From NCBI GenBank assembly GCA_003554025.1, contig PWFC01000063.1:1-48371 (forward strand): DNA of 48,371 bases, read 5' to 3'. The number at the start of each line of letters is the position of its first letter. The first letter of the stretch is position 1. The notes under the pieces were generated by a model. The model made no database searches. It worked only from the letters and a program-made list of their open reading frames with translations, and was not told the origin of the DNA. Source of the stretch: Mollicutes bacterium (GTDB lineage: Bacteria; Bacillota_I; Bacilli_A; Izemoplasmatales; Izemoplasmataceae). Positions 34,745-43,258 of this stretch are shown here, piece after piece. Position numbers and translations under genes: made by a program.

Positions 34745-34779
34745 AAGATTGACTCCTTTCTCCTAGGTTCTCGGTCGAA

Positions 34780-37700
34780 TTAGTGTTTCGACGTCGCTTT
34801 GATGTTGGCGACGGTTTCTTCGATGTAACTTTGCATGAGCTCCTCTTGGGTTTTTTCGACGGACTTGTGAAGGTCGAGTTCGCCGCTTTCGATGAGAGAG
34901 GCTTCTAAGCTTTCGCGGATGGCTTCTTTTAAGGCGTTGCAAGATTCCTTGAGCGAAGCGCGCAGTTCTAATTCCTTGGTTTGGATGGTTTCTTGAAGGT
35001 GTTCGCGGCGGGCTTTTTTGATGCGGGCTTGGTCGTTCAATTCGCGCACGACGCTTTCGATTTTGGCATCAAGCGCGGAGGAGGTGTCGAGGATTTGCTG
35101 TTCGAAGGCTTGGGTTTTGTTTTTGAGCAGGCGGTTTTCTTCCTCGCGGCGCTTTTCCTTTTCTTCTTGAAGGGTGTCGAGTTTCGTTTGGGCTTCGCTG
35201 TAGAAAAAGTCGTAATCTTCTTGGTGGGTCTCAAGTGCGTTTCTTAGGTTGTCTTTGATGTCCTTATCTTTGGATTTCGCACCTTCGGAGGCGTAGGTGT
35301 AGATGGATTCGGCGTCTTTGAGGCGGGTTTCGATCTTGTTTTTTTGTTCTTGGATGCGGTTTTCAAGCGCGGTTTCTTTTTGGTCGCGCTGTTGGTTCAA
35401 TTCGTCGAGTTTTTGGTCGAGCGAAGTTTTCAGCGCTTCTTTGTCTTCTTCGAAGCGGCGCTTTTTCTCTTCGAGTTTGTCTTGCAAGGATGCAAGTGTC
35501 TGTTCGGTGCTTTCGGTGTGGCTCCTAAGTTCGATCAAGCGTTGTTTCTTGGCTTCTTCGAGCTCTTGTTCAAGCGCTTTTCTTTGTTCTTCGTGTTGTT
35601 CTTCAAGCGCTTTTTGTTTGATTTGCAAAGGTTTTTTGGCTTCTTCAAAACGTTCTTTTTCCTCTTCCTTGGCTTGTACGCTCGAAGCTTTCGCTTTTTC
35701 GATGAGCTCCTCGTCGTTTTCGATCAAAGGTTTGAAGAGTTCGCCCAGAGTGGCGCGTATTTCCTTGATGTAGGGCGGGAGGGTTTCCTTGATTGTGTTG
35801 TAAAGGGAAGCGGCGACCTCTTTGGCATGGGCCGGGCTTTGGTCTTCGCCAAGGGCTCCTTCGGCGTCGTCGAAAGCCTTTTTCAAGGGGGAGAGCACGT
35901 CTTTTTCCCGGGTTTTGTATTCTTTGACCGCTTTTTGACGGTTTTGTTTTAAGCGGTTGATTTGCGATTGGAGGCGTCTTGAGGGTTCCTCGCCTTCGGC
36001 GAGGTCGCGTTCTTCTAAGCGGACGATGAAAGTGTGCGCGTCCTCAAGGGTGTCGGCGCCTAATTCTACGAGGTGCAAAAGGTTGTTTTTGAAGGTGGAA
36101 TCAAGAAGCAACGCCAAATCTTCGTGGGAGGCTTCGGATTCTTTTGCGTTTTTCGCGTAGGTTTGCAAGACGTCTTGCACTTCGTCGTAGCGGTTTTTGA
36201 CAGGAGAGAATCGGCTTTCGATCATCGCTTCGACGTCGTCGATGTTTTGTTGGGCGTTTTCGGTCTCCCGTTGCAAGGCCTTGTCGATGAATTCGAGTTT
36301 GTTTTTGTGTTCCTCTTGGAGCTTATCCATTTGGTCGTTCAAGGCCGCTTTGTCTTTGTCGAATTGCTTTTGGAGTTGCTTCTCGCGGGTGGCGAATTCG
36401 GCTTCGATGCGCTTTTCTTTTTGCGAGAGGACGCTTTCTAGGCGCTTTTTCTCCTCGCGGGTCTTTTCGATTTCAAGTTCGGTGGTTAAAGCGCTCGTTT
36501 GGAAGTTGTCTTTGAGTTCGGCAAGGCGCAAATCGTAGTCCATTTGGGCTTCTAGGTATTTGATTTCATGGTTGATTTTGATGCGCTCGCGGTCGGTTTC
36601 GCTGCGAGAGGCGAGTTGCTTTTTGTCGGTGCGGACGTGGTCCTTTTTGAGGGTGTAGCGCAATGTGGCGAGCGATTTTTCGTGTTCGTTTTCGATTTCG
36701 GAAAGTGCGGCTTCTTTTTGCGCTTTGATGTCTTTAAGGAGCTGGCGTTCCTTTTCTAGATGGGTGTTGCTTAGGATTTCTTGTTCTTCAAGGCCGAAGG
36801 AATGCTCGATTTCGGCAAGTTTTCTTTCGTGTTTTTTTTGGCTTTGCTTCATCTGAAGGCGCAAGACGGCGTCTTGTTTTTCGACGTCGACGCGTTCTTT
36901 GTGGATGCGGATTTCCTTTAAGGCTTCCTTGACGTCTAGGAAGTAGCGGATGTCGTCCGCTTCAAGGTAGAGGGGCTTTAAAGCCTTGGTGGTTTCAATG
37001 ACTTTGTGCAGGCGGTTGCTTTCGAATTCGTGGATGGCCTTGAACAGTTTTTTGAAATGCTTCTTCAAGGTTTTGAGGGTGCTTTCGGCGGGATGTTCGT
37101 TTAAATACGCTTTTAAGGTCTTTAAAAGCGTCGGGGTTTGGCTTTGGAACAAATCGAACTTCTTCTTGAGCATGGCTTGGTGGTTGTCGATGAAGGTTTC
37201 GTGTTCGCTCAAGGTGTCTTCGATCGTTTTTTGCGTTTCACCGGCTAGGGTGTTGTACATGTTGATGGTGCGGCGCAGTACGTCGAAGACGGCATCGGCA
37301 TGGTTGTTCAGAGCTTTTTCACGTTCTTGATTGAGTTCGATTTGTCGTTTGATGTCTTTGCGTCGTTTGGTGTTGATTTGGTTTTCGTCTTCTTTTAGGA
37401 GGTTGTTGAGGCGCGCGTGTTCGGTGTTGATGTCGTGGCGGAGGTCGCTTTTGAAGGTCTTGTTGTAGTCTTTGAAATAGTCGGTGAGCGTCGCGAGCGA
37501 GCGCTTGAAGGTTTCAAATGGCTTTTTGAGCCGTTCGCGCATTTTGACGAGGGTGGAACTGATTTCGCGGATGGTCTTGTTGATGTCGCGGCGGGTCATG
37601 TTGATGGCGTGTTGGAGTTCGTTGTCTTCGCTTTTCAAATTGTCCGCGGTGTTTTTGATCGAATTGTTCAGCGCCTTTTCAAGGGAGGCGAAATCCTTTT

Positions 37701-38277
37701 CGAGCGTGTCTTCGATTTTTTTGAGGCGTTTTTTCTCTTCGCTTAAAACTTCCTTCAAATTCTCCAAAGACGTTTCGAGCAGCTGTTGCGAATGCTGCTT
37801 GTTGTTTTCAAGGTTCTCACGGTAGAGTTCGACGCGGTCTTCATACGCTTTGGTGCTTTCTTTGTGCTTCTCTTCGATGGCGGCTTTGCGGGCGTCGATT
37901 TCTTTGTCGATGGATTTGATCTCATCGTCGATTTTTTTCAGTTCTTTGGCGTGTTCTTCCTTCGTGTTTTTCAGCTCTTGATGGGCTTCACGCTCGGACT
38001 TGGCGATCTTTTTCTCTTGGTCTTCGATCTTTTGGTCGTATTCTTGCGCGGTCTTCCGCTGTTTTTTGACGTATTCTTTTTGTTCGTCTTGAATTTCGGT
38101 TTGGAATTCGCGTTCGTTCGCTTCAAAGGCCTTTTGGGCTTCGCTTAAGATTTTCTCGTACCGTTTCTTCAAGGCGTCGAGGGATTTTTGATAGGGCTCG
38201 ATGCTTTTTCGGTAGTCTCTTTCAATCGCATAAAGAGTCTTTTCAAGACTCTCGGATTGTCTGTTGTCCCTATTCAT
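34780..38277 (-). CDS. Giant coiled-coil protein 2, unknown function
   Basis: This 1165-residue protein (about 138 kDa) is again near-continuous charged helix with no signal peptide, membrane helix or Walker motif. It has one Cys (about 1107) and no Trp. Residues 40-210 are a dense Lys/Glu coiled coil. Residues about 225-460 are helical but more hydrophobic and may form a folded helical domain. Another coiled coil follows (460-710), then a helical segment (710-860), then coiled coil to the end. It is not an SMC protein because both ATPase halves are absent. It is the promoter-proximal gene of a two-gene operon with giant coiled coil 1. AAAGGGGGG lies before the ATG. Confidence 0.85.
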   Translation of the reverse strand: MNRDNRQSESLEKTLYAIERDYRKSIEPYQKSLDALKKRYEKILSEAQKAFEANEREFQTEIQDEQKEYVKKQRKTAQEYDQKIEDQEKKIAKSEREAHQELKNTKEEHAKELKKIDDEIKSIDKEIDARKAAIEEKHKESTKAYEDRVELYRENLENNKQHSQQLLETSLENLKEVLSEEKKRLKKIEDTLEKDFASLEKALNNSIKNTADNLKSEDNELQHAINMTRRDINKTIREISSTLVKMRERLKKPFETFKRSLATLTDYFKDYNKTFKSDLRHDINTEHARLNNLLKEDENQINTKRRKDIKRQIELNQEREKALNNHADAVFDVLRRTINMYNTLAGETQKTIEDTLSEHETFIDNHQAMLKKKFDLFQSQTPTLLKTLKAYLNEHPAESTLKTLKKHFKKLFKAIHEFESNRLHKVIETTKALKPLYLEADDIRYFLDVKEALKEIRIHKERVDVEKQDAVLRLQMKQSQKKHERKLAEIEHSFGLEEQEILSNTHLEKERQLLKDIKAQKEAALSEIENEHEKSLATLRYTLKKDHVRTDKKQLASRSETDRERIKINHEIKYLEAQMDYDLRLAELKDNFQTSALTTELEIEKTREEKKRLESVLSQKEKRIEAEFATREKQLQKQFDKDKAALNDQMDKLQEEHKNKLEFIDKALQRETENAQQNIDDVEAMIESRFSPVKNRYDEVQDVLQTYAKNAKESEASHEDLALLLDSTFKNNLLHLVELGADTLEDAHTFIVRLEERDLAEGEEPSRRLQSQINRLKQNRQKAVKEYKTREKDVLSPLKKAFDDAEGALGEDQSPAHAKEVAASLYNTIKETLPPYIKEIRATLGELFKPLIENDEELIEKAKASSVQAKEEEKERFEEAKKPLQIKQKALEEQHEEQRKALEQELEEAKKQRLIELRSHTESTEQTLASLQDKLEEKKRRFEEDKEALKTSLDQKLDELNQQRDQKETALENRIQEQKNKIETRLKDAESIYTYASEGAKSKDKDIKDNLRNALETHQEDYDFFYSEAQTKLDTLQEEKEKRREEENRLLKNKTQAFEQQILDTSSALDAKIESVVRELNDQARIKKARREHLQETIQTKELELRASLKESCNALKEAIRESLEASLIESGELDLHKSVEKTQEELMQSYIEETVANIKATSKH

Positions 38278-38322
38278 ATGTTTTCCCCCCTTTGCGGTTG
38301 TAAGCGATTTACAATTATATAT

Positions 38323-38351
38323 ATTTTATCATAGGGTTGCACCAAAAACAA
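38323..38351 (-). promoter_or_regulatory. Promoter of the coiled-coil operon
   Basis: Minus-strand TTGTTT (38351-38346), 17 bp ending in TGA, TAAAAT (38328-38323), an extended -10 arrangement. A second TATAAT (38319-38314) just downstream could be an alternative -10. The leader is about 40 nt. Confidence 0.6.
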
Positions 38352-38380
38352 CGAGGCCAAACGATTATATGCCTCTTTTC

Positions 38381-38409
38381 TTTATAAAAAAAGCGCGATT
38401 GTGTATAAT
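38381..38409 (+). promoter_or_regulatory. ruvB promoter
   Basis: TTTATA (38381-38386), 17 bp, TATAAT (38404-38409). The -10 is perfect and the -35 matches four of six. The ruvB ATG lies 20 bp downstream. Confidence 0.6.
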
Positions 38410-38428
38410 ACCCATGAGAGGTGAGACC

Positions 38429-39436
38429 ATGAGCGAACGTATCGTAAGCGGAGAACGACACAAAGACGACGTTGAACAAATCGAACTTCGGCCAAAATAT
38501 TTGAAAGAATACATCGGTCAAGACCATGTGAAAGAGATGATGGAGATATTCATCAAGGCCGCCAAAAACCGTCAAGAAGCTTTAGACCATGTGCTTTTAT
38601 ACGGGCCTCCGGGGCTCGGGAAAACGACGCTGGCCAACATTGTGGCCAACGAAATCGGCGTTTCGATCAAAACCTCAAGCGGTCCGGCGATTGAAAAAAG
38701 CGGCGATTTGGCGGTGCTTTTGACCAGTCTCGAACCGGGCGACATTTTGTTCATCGACGAAATCCATCGCCTACCCCGTGTGGTCGAAGAAGTGCTTTAT
38801 CCCGCGATGGAAGATTTCGCCATCGATTTGATCGTCGGCAAAGACGAAACGTCGAAATCGATTCGGGTGGATTTGCCGCCTTTCACACTGATTGGCGCAA
38901 CGACCCGCTACGGCGATTTGACCGCTCCCTTGCGCGACCGGTTCGGCGTGGTCCACAAGCTTGAATATTACGACCAAAACGCGCTTGAAAAAATTTGTCA
39001 GCGCACCGCCAAAATCTACGGCAGTCAAATTGATGGAAAAGGCGTGAAAGAAATCGCCAAGCGAAGCCGCGGTACGCCGCGCATCGTCAATCGCTTGTTC
39101 CGGCGCATCCGCGATTTCGCCGACGTCTTGAACGAAGGCGTCATCGACTTGAACATCACCAAAGAAGCCCTTGAGAAGCTTCAAATCGACACCATGGGCC
39201 TAGACCAAAAAGACCACGACTACTTGCGCGGGCTCATCGACAATTACGGCGGCGGTCCGGTCGGCGTCGAAAGCCTCGCCTCCTCAATCGCCGAAGAAGT
39301 GACGACCATCGAAGACGTATACGAACCCTATTTGCTAAAACTCGGGTTCATCAAACGCACGCCGCGCGGCCGCATGGCCACCGAGAAAGCCTATAAGCAT
39401 ATGGGGCGTACTTACCAGGGCGGGCTGTTCGAATGA
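38429..39436 (+). CDS. ruvB: Holliday junction branch-migration ATPase RuvB
   Basis: This 335-residue AAA+ motor drives branch migration of Holliday junctions with Ruv[13 protein letters not shown] is Walker [11 protein letters not shown] Walker [13 protein letters not shown] and PLRDRFG the sensor/arginine-finger region, and [15 protein letters not shown] the C-terminal winged helix. The start at 38429 has GAGAGGTGAG upstream; an in-frame extension to 38264 crosses the divergent promoter. ruvA is not adjacent. queA starts within its stop codon (ATGA). Confidence 0.97.
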   Translation: MSERIVSGERHKDDVEQIELRPKYLKEYIGQDHVKEMMEIFIKAAKNRQEALDHVLLYGPPGLGKTTLANIVANEIGVSIKTSSGPAIEKSGDLAVLLTSLEPGDILFIDEIHRLPRVVEEVLYPAMEDFAIDLIVGKDETSKSIRVDLPPFTLIGATTRYGDLTAPLRDRFGVVHKLEYYDQNALEKICQRTAKIYGSQIDGKGVKEIAKRSRGTPRIVNRLFRRIRDFADVLNEGVIDLNITKEALEKLQIDTMGLDQKDHDYLRGLIDNYGGGPVGVESLASSIAEEVTTIEDVYEPYLLKLGFIKRTPRGRMATEKAYKHMGRTYQGGLFE

Positions 39437-40458
39437 AAACCAAAGATTTTTCCTACAAACTTCCCAAACGCTTGATCGCCCAGCGTCCGCCGAAACAGCG
39501 CCTAGATTCGAGGTTGCTCGTATTGGACCGAAAAACCGGCGACATCACCCATACCATGTTCAAACGGTTCCACGATCATTTGCGGGAAGGCGACGTGCTC
39601 GTCTTAAACGACACCGCCGTTTTGCCCGCGCGTTTGATCGGCCGCAAAGAAGAAACGGGCGCCGTCATCGAAGCGCTCATGCTTCGCGAAGTCGACACCG
39701 ACCACTGGGAGTGTTTGGTCAAAAAGGCGAAGAAGGTCAAAAAAGGCACCCGCCTGAGTTTCGGCGAAGACCTGCTTACCATGACGTGCACTGAAGAACG
39801 AGAAGAAGGGCTTCGCATTTTCCGATTGGACTACGAAGGCATTCTTTTTGAAATACTCGACAAGCTTGGTGAAATGCCCCTTCCGCCTTATATCCACGAA
39901 ACTCTTGAGGACCCCGACCGCTACCAGACGGTTTACCGCAAGAAAAAGGGCAGCGCGGCGGCGCCGACCGCCGGACTGCACTTTACAAAGGATTACTTAA
40001 ACCTTTTGCGCTCGCGAAACGTTGAAATCGTAACCATCACGCTGCACGTCGGGCTTGGCACTTTTCGTCCGGTGAGCGTTGAAAACGTCGAAGAACACAA
40101 AATGCACGAAGAATACTACACCGTCGATGAAAAAGCGGCCGCCGCCATCAACAAGGCAAAACGCGAAGGGCGCAGGGTCATCCCCGTCGGGACGACCTCG
40201 ATGCGCACGTTAGAGACCATCGCCGATGGCGCCGGGTGCGTGAGGGCGCAAAGCGGGATGAGCGACTTGTTCATCTATCCCGGATACCGTTTCAAAGTCG
40301 CCGACGCGCTCTTGACGAATTTCCACCTTCCCGAATCGACGCTTCTCATGCTTGTTTCCGCTTTTTCGAGTCGTGAAATTGTCTTGAACGCCTACCGCGA
40401 AGCGGTCGCGGAGGAATATCGTTTTTTTTCCTTCGGCGACGCGATGTTTCTAAAATGA
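39433..40458 (+). CDS. queA: S-adenosylmethionine:tRNA ribosyltransferase-isomerase
   Basis: This 341-residue enzyme adds the epoxycyclopentanediol group in queuosine synthesis. [20 protein letters not shown] at the start, [46 protein letters not shown]-type and [16 protein letters not shown] segments are all characteristic. It is coupled to ruvB. Its usual partner tgt is 7 kb downstream in this window rather than next door. Confidence 0.97.
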   Translation: MKTKDFSYKLPKRLIAQRPPKQRLDSRLLVLDRKTGDITHTMFKRFHDHLREGDVLVLNDTAVLPARLIGRKEETGAVIEALMLREVDTDHWECLVKKAKKVKKGTRLSFGEDLLTMTCTEEREEGLRIFRLDYEGILFEILDKLGEMPLPPYIHETLEDPDRYQTVYRKKKGSAAAPTAGLHFTKDYLNLLRSRNVEIVTITLHVGLGTFRPVSVENVEEHKMHEEYYTVDEKAAAAINKAKREGRRVIPVGTTSMRTLETIADGAGCVRAQSGMSDLFIYPGYRFKVADALLTNFHLPESTLLMLVSAFSSREIVLNAYREAVAEEYRFFSFGDAMFLK

Positions 40459-40486
40459 AAACTTGGGATTTCTCCCAAGTTTTTTA
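40457..40486. terminator. Bidirectional terminator between queA and the MFS gene
   Basis: AAAACTTGGG pairs with CCCAAGTTTT across a 6-nt loop, with T-runs on both strands. The stop codons of both convergent genes lie in or beside its arms. Confidence 0.9.
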
Positions 40487-41752
40487 TCGCAACGACAACA
40501 ACAGTTCGTTCACTTTGGCGTTGTACATAATCAAAAGATAGGGGACCAAGCAAACGGAGAAGAGAATCCCTACCACCGCCGCCACCGGCAAAAACTCCAA
40601 AAGCGCTCCGGAGATTAGCATCGACAAGGGCACGAAACCGCTTGAGATGGTGCCCATCAAAGCGAGCACCCGCCCCCGTATCTCGGGAGAAACGGCGCGC
40701 AGTATGCCCGTGTTGAACGGGATGTTCACCCACATGTTGGCGACGGCGAAGGCGAACATGGCGAAGGTCAGCGAGAAGTAGAAGAGCGTATACCCCATCC
40801 GTCCGTTTGACACCAAGGCCACAAGCAAACAGAAGATAAGAAACATCAAGGCGTTGACGCTCAGTCCTTGACGCAAGGCGCTCCGAATGACGATGCGGTT
40901 GCCAAGCGAGCCGACAACGATGCCGCCGGCAAGCATTCCGAGTGAAAAGGCGACTTGAACGATCGAAAGGTGTAAAGGCGGGCGGTTGAGTTCAAGGTTG
41001 AACAAGAAGGGAAGCACGTTGGAGAAAAACGGTCCGATGCTTACGTTTAGAAGCAGCGCCATGAACATGAACTGCAAAAGACCGGTTTTGTCTTTCAAGT
41101 ACGAAAAGCCGTCTTTGAAGTCCTTGAAATAGGACGCAACGCTTAAGGCGCTTTCCTTCGTTTTGTCTTTTAAAGGCGTTTTGATGAACATTTCGCTGAT
41201 TGCGCTTAAAAGAAAGGAAAGCCCGTTGATGATGAAAATCCATTCGATGCCGAGCGTCACGTAAAAGATGCCCGCGGCGATGATGCCGACGATGAGCTGG
41301 ATACTGTTTATGAAACTGAAGAAGGAATTGGCCTGGTTCAGTTCTTCGTCTTTGACGATTTCCGGTTTCAACGCGGTCGCGCTCGGACCGAAAAACGCAC
41401 CGTTTAAAGCCAATATAAACGTAACCGCGTAAAGAAGCCCGAGAATTGCAGCGTCGTTTTGCAAGATGAACAGCACGAAGCCCGCAGCCAGTACGCTGAG
41501 CCCGCGAAGAAGGTCGGTGACAACGAGGATGCGCACCTTGTTGAAGCGATCGACGAAAACTCCGGCAAAGGGAACGAGCAATACTTGCAAGACCGCTCCG
41601 AACGCCAAATAAAGTCCCGCTTGCAAGGGGGATTCGGTCAATGTTAGGATGAACCAGCCAATGGCGAAATTGTAAAACGTCGTTCCGACTTGCGATACGA
41701 GGTTTCCGGCAAAAAGCAGCGAGAAATTCTTGTTTTTGAGAAGTTTCAGCAT
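40484..41752 (-). CDS. Major facilitator superfamily exporter (MFS_3/EntS-like)
   Basis: This 422-residue protein has about twelve hydrophobic helices. FSLLFAGNLVSQVGTTFYNF (about 10-29), VFVDRFNKVRILVVTD (the MFS loop 2-3 motif, D-R-x-x-x-x) and the middle cytosolic loop KTPLKDKTKESAL fit the MFS_3 group of drug and siderophore exporters. The substrate cannot be read from sequence. It lies downstream of the SHOCT/DUF2089 operon with an 85-bp gap holding a hairpin, so it may be partly co-transcribed with it. Confidence 0.85.
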   Translation of the reverse strand: MLKLLKNKNFSLLFAGNLVSQVGTTFYNFAIGWFILTLTESPLQAGLYLAFGAVLQVLLVPFAGVFVDRFNKVRILVVTDLLRGLSVLAAGFVLFILQNDAAILGLLYAVTFILALNGAFFGPSATALKPEIVKDEELNQANSFFSFINSIQLIVGIIAAGIFYVTLGIEWIFIINGLSFLLSAISEMFIKTPLKDKTKESALSVASYFKDFKDGFSYLKDKTGLLQFMFMALLLNVSIGPFFSNVLPFLFNLELNRPPLHLSIVQVAFSLGMLAGGIVVGSLGNRIVIRSALRQGLSVNALMFLIFCLLVALVSNGRMGYTLFYFSLTFAMFAFAVANMWVNIPFNTGILRAVSPEIRGRVLALMGTISSGFVPLSMLISGALLEFLPVAAVVGILFSVCLVPYLLIMYNAKVNELLLSLR

Positions 41753-41802
41753 AGAATCTGTCCTTTCTTATCGCGCGACACACAAAAAAATGCGGAAATA
41801 AT

Positions 41803-41823
41803 GCCGGCGGGGTTTCCGCCGGC
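41803..41823 (-). terminator. GC-rich hairpin between the SHOCT operon and the MFS gene
   Basis: GCCGGCGG (41803-41810) and CCGCCGGC (41816-41823) form a perfect 8-bp stem with a 5-nt loop. On the minus strand the T-run comes only about 14 nt later, so this may be a partial terminator or an mRNA-stabilising hairpin. Confidence 0.5.
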
Positions 41824-41837
41824 AAGAAGCACTGGCT

Positions 41838-42212
41838 TTATTCGATGACGATTTCAATGATGTCGCCGTCGTTGGACTCGATGTCGACGATTTTGCCGTC
41901 GGTTCCGGCTTCGATCATGTCAAGAATCATGTTGAAGTCGATGTCGACGTCCATTTCGTTGATTTTGTCGAGTTTCGGGATGCCCTTTTTGGAAGCGAGC
42001 GCGACTTTGGCGAACTCTAAGGGGATTTGCACGTTGACTTTGTCGCCGTCTGCGCTTTTGATGCGGATTTTGAACATCTTGAAGGCTTGCTTTTTCGGCG
42101 GCTTGAGGGATTCGTTTTTTTCATCAAGCGCGCTTAGCAAATCGGCGCCTTCTTTCGGGGTGATGGTTTTATTTTGAATCATTTCGAGGATTTTCAATTT
42201 TTCTTGGCTCAT
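41838..42212 (-). CDS. SHOCT-like (YvlB/LiaX N-terminal type) protein
   Basis: This 124-residue soluble protein has a short N-terminal helical hairpin, ILEMIQNKTITPKEGADLLSAL (residues about 8-29, quoted in part), of the SHOCT-like kind found at the start of YvlB and LiaX proteins. A beta-rich domain follows (FKIRIKSADGDKVNVQIPLE and DGDIIEIVIE). YvlB/LiaX relatives act in envelope-stress responses, but this short version lacks the large C-terminal domain. It is the last gene of the three-gene operon, 4 bp after the DUF2089 gene. Confidence 0.72.
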   Translation of the reverse strand: MSQEKLKILEMIQNKTITPKEGADLLSALDEKNESLKPPKKQAFKMFKIRIKSADGDKVNVQIPLEFAKVALASKKGIPKLDKINEMDVDIDFNMILDMIEAGTDGKIVDIESNDGDIIEIVIE

Positions 42213-42216
42213 AGAA

Positions 42217-42585
42217 TCACTCCTTCAACTTCTTCAAAGCTTCTTCGCTGGAGATTTCTCCGCGGGAGAGCTTGTTGAGAATTTCCTCACGGTCCTTTTC
42301 GGAAAAGGACTCCTCCTCTACGGCGTATCCTAAACTTTCAATGACTTCGTTCAGCATTTTTTTCACGGTCGGATACGACACTTGCAGTTCTTTTTCAAGC
42401 TGCTTGATGCTGCCTTTGTTTTTGATGAAGAGTTCTATGAAGTAAAGATGCTCTTTGGAGAGGTAGTTGAATTTCGAGAGCTGGAACTTGCCGCTGATTT
42501 CGCTGTGACAGTGCGAGCATTCTAATTTTGTGACAAACAGATCGTGTCCGCAGATGGGGCATTCGCCGATGACGTGCTTTTGCAT
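42217..42585 (-). CDS. DUF2089 family zinc-ribbon/HTH protein, likely regulator
   Basis: This 122-residue protein has an N-terminal zinc ribbon (CPICGHDLFVTKLECSHC, residues 9-26), a helix-turn-helix-like middle (LEKELQVSYPTVKKMLNEVI, about 58-77) and a C-terminal SHOCT-like hairpin (REEILNKLSRGEISSEEALK, about 98-117). This is the DUF2089 architecture. The HTH suggests it is a DNA-binding regulator of its own operon, and the hairpin may contact the similar motifs in its two neighbours. It lies between the two SHOCT-like genes. Confidence 0.82.
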   Translation of the reverse strand: MQKHVIGECPICGHDLFVTKLECSHCHSEISGKFQLSKFNYLSKEHLYFIELFIKNKGSIKQLEKELQVSYPTVKKMLNEVIESLGYAVEEESFSEKDREEILNKLSRGEISSEEALKKLKE

Positions 42586-42597
42586 GGGAATCGCTCC

Positions 42598-42981
42598 TTA
42601 TAGGATTTTTATCGTGACTTGCGTTCCGTCGGCGGCGTCGATGTCGATGGCGCTGCCTTTTGCGTAACGCAGAAGTTGTAACAACTCTCCGAGTTCTTCG
42701 GTGCCGAATTGTTCGTTGAGTTCTTTTTTCACCGAAGTCCCCGCGTACCGGTCGGCCAGACGCATCGCGACGTTGATCAGGCCGATTGGGAAGGGAATCG
42801 CGAAGAGCGTTTTCAAAAGCAGATTCACTTTCTTCGATTCATCGGGGACATGAATCGACATTTTGACAAAACGCGCCCATTTGAGCTTCTTCGTGTCGAC
42901 GAGAGGATACAGGCGGTCGTAGGCGTCTTCGATGCCAATCTCCCCTTCGTGCAACGCGCTTAAGACTTTTTCTTTCTTCAC
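42598..42981 (-). CDS. SHOCT-like-motif protein, first gene of the DUF2089 operon
   Basis: This 127-residue protein begins with a SHOCT-like hairpin (KVLSALHEGEIGIEDAYDRL, about 5-24) and continues with FVKMSIHVPDESKKVNLLLK, a hydrophobic segment (TLFAIPFPIGLINVAMRL, perhaps membrane-touching) and a closing strand IDIDAADGTQVTIKIL. The order, hairpin then beta strands ending in DG-x-x-V-x-I, mirrors the protein at 41838-42212, so the two are probably distant paralogues. I chose GTG at 42981, which has AAGGA 10 nt upstream; a longer reading to 43050 would include the -10 box. Confidence 0.6.
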   Translation of the reverse strand: MKKEKVLSALHEGEIGIEDAYDRLYPLVDTKKLKWARFVKMSIHVPDESKKVNLLLKTLFAIPFPIGLINVAMRLADRYAGTSVKKELNEQFGTEELGELLQLLRYAKGSAIDIDAADGTQVTIKIL

Positions 42982-43038
42982 ATCGTCACCATCCTTATTT
43001 CGGCGTGAATCGCCGTATGAAGAGTCGTATACACCGTT

Positions 43039-43067
43039 ATTATAGAGCAACCTTTCGTAGTTGTCAA
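43039..43067 (-). promoter_or_regulatory. Perfect consensus promoter of the SHOCT/DUF2089 operon
   Basis: Minus-strand TTGACA (43067-43062), exactly 17 bp, TATAAT (43044-43039). Both hexamers match the sigma-A consensus at all twelve bases. An A/T-only tract of about 60 bp lies upstream (43070-43140) and could act as an UP element. Confidence 0.9.
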
Positions 43068-43146
43068 TAAGAAAGTTAAATAAAATTAAATAAACGATTA
43101 AAAAAATTAATTATATTAATAAATTTATTCATTATCATGAAATTTC

Positions 43147-43177
43147 TCGTCTATTTATAATCTCGGTTTGTAGACGA
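43147..43177. repeat. Inverted repeat between the divergent operons
   Basis: TCGTCTA (43147-43153) and TAGACGA (43171-43177) form a 7-bp dyad with a 17-bp spacer that itself contains TATAAT (43156-43161). It sits between the SHOCT operon promoter and the activase gene and could be an operator or an mRNA leader hairpin of the activase. Confidence 0.4.
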
Positions 43178-43219
43178 TAAAAATATGGCGGAAAGGTAGA
43201 ATTTTACCCGTTAATCATA

Positions 43220-43225
43220 TATAAT
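43220..43225 (+). promoter_or_regulatory. Possible -10 box of the activase operon
   Basis: TATAAT at 43220-43225, about 34 bp before the start codon. No good -35 box is seen; a second TATAAT at 43156 is an alternative. Confidence 0.4.
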
Positions 43226-43258
43226 TAGGTAAGAAATCTTTGAAGCAAGGTGAATATT

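Noticed and set aside
32000-38200. Many long plus-strand frames rich in Phe, Val and Leu opposite the coiled-coil genes (for example about 33431-33985 and 35344-35952).
   Set aside because: They are antisense shadows of Lys/Glu-rich codons, lack ribosome binding sites and have no sensible domain content.
31853-38277. SMC/Rad50-type ATPase or phage tail-fibre identity for the giant coiled coils.
   Set aside because: No Walker A, signature or Walker B motif is present, and no phage genes surround them.
43070-43140. A/T-only tract as a replication origin or low-complexity mobile element.
   Set aside because: There are no DnaA-box clusters, no terminal repeats and no rep genes nearby; an upstream promoter element is simpler.
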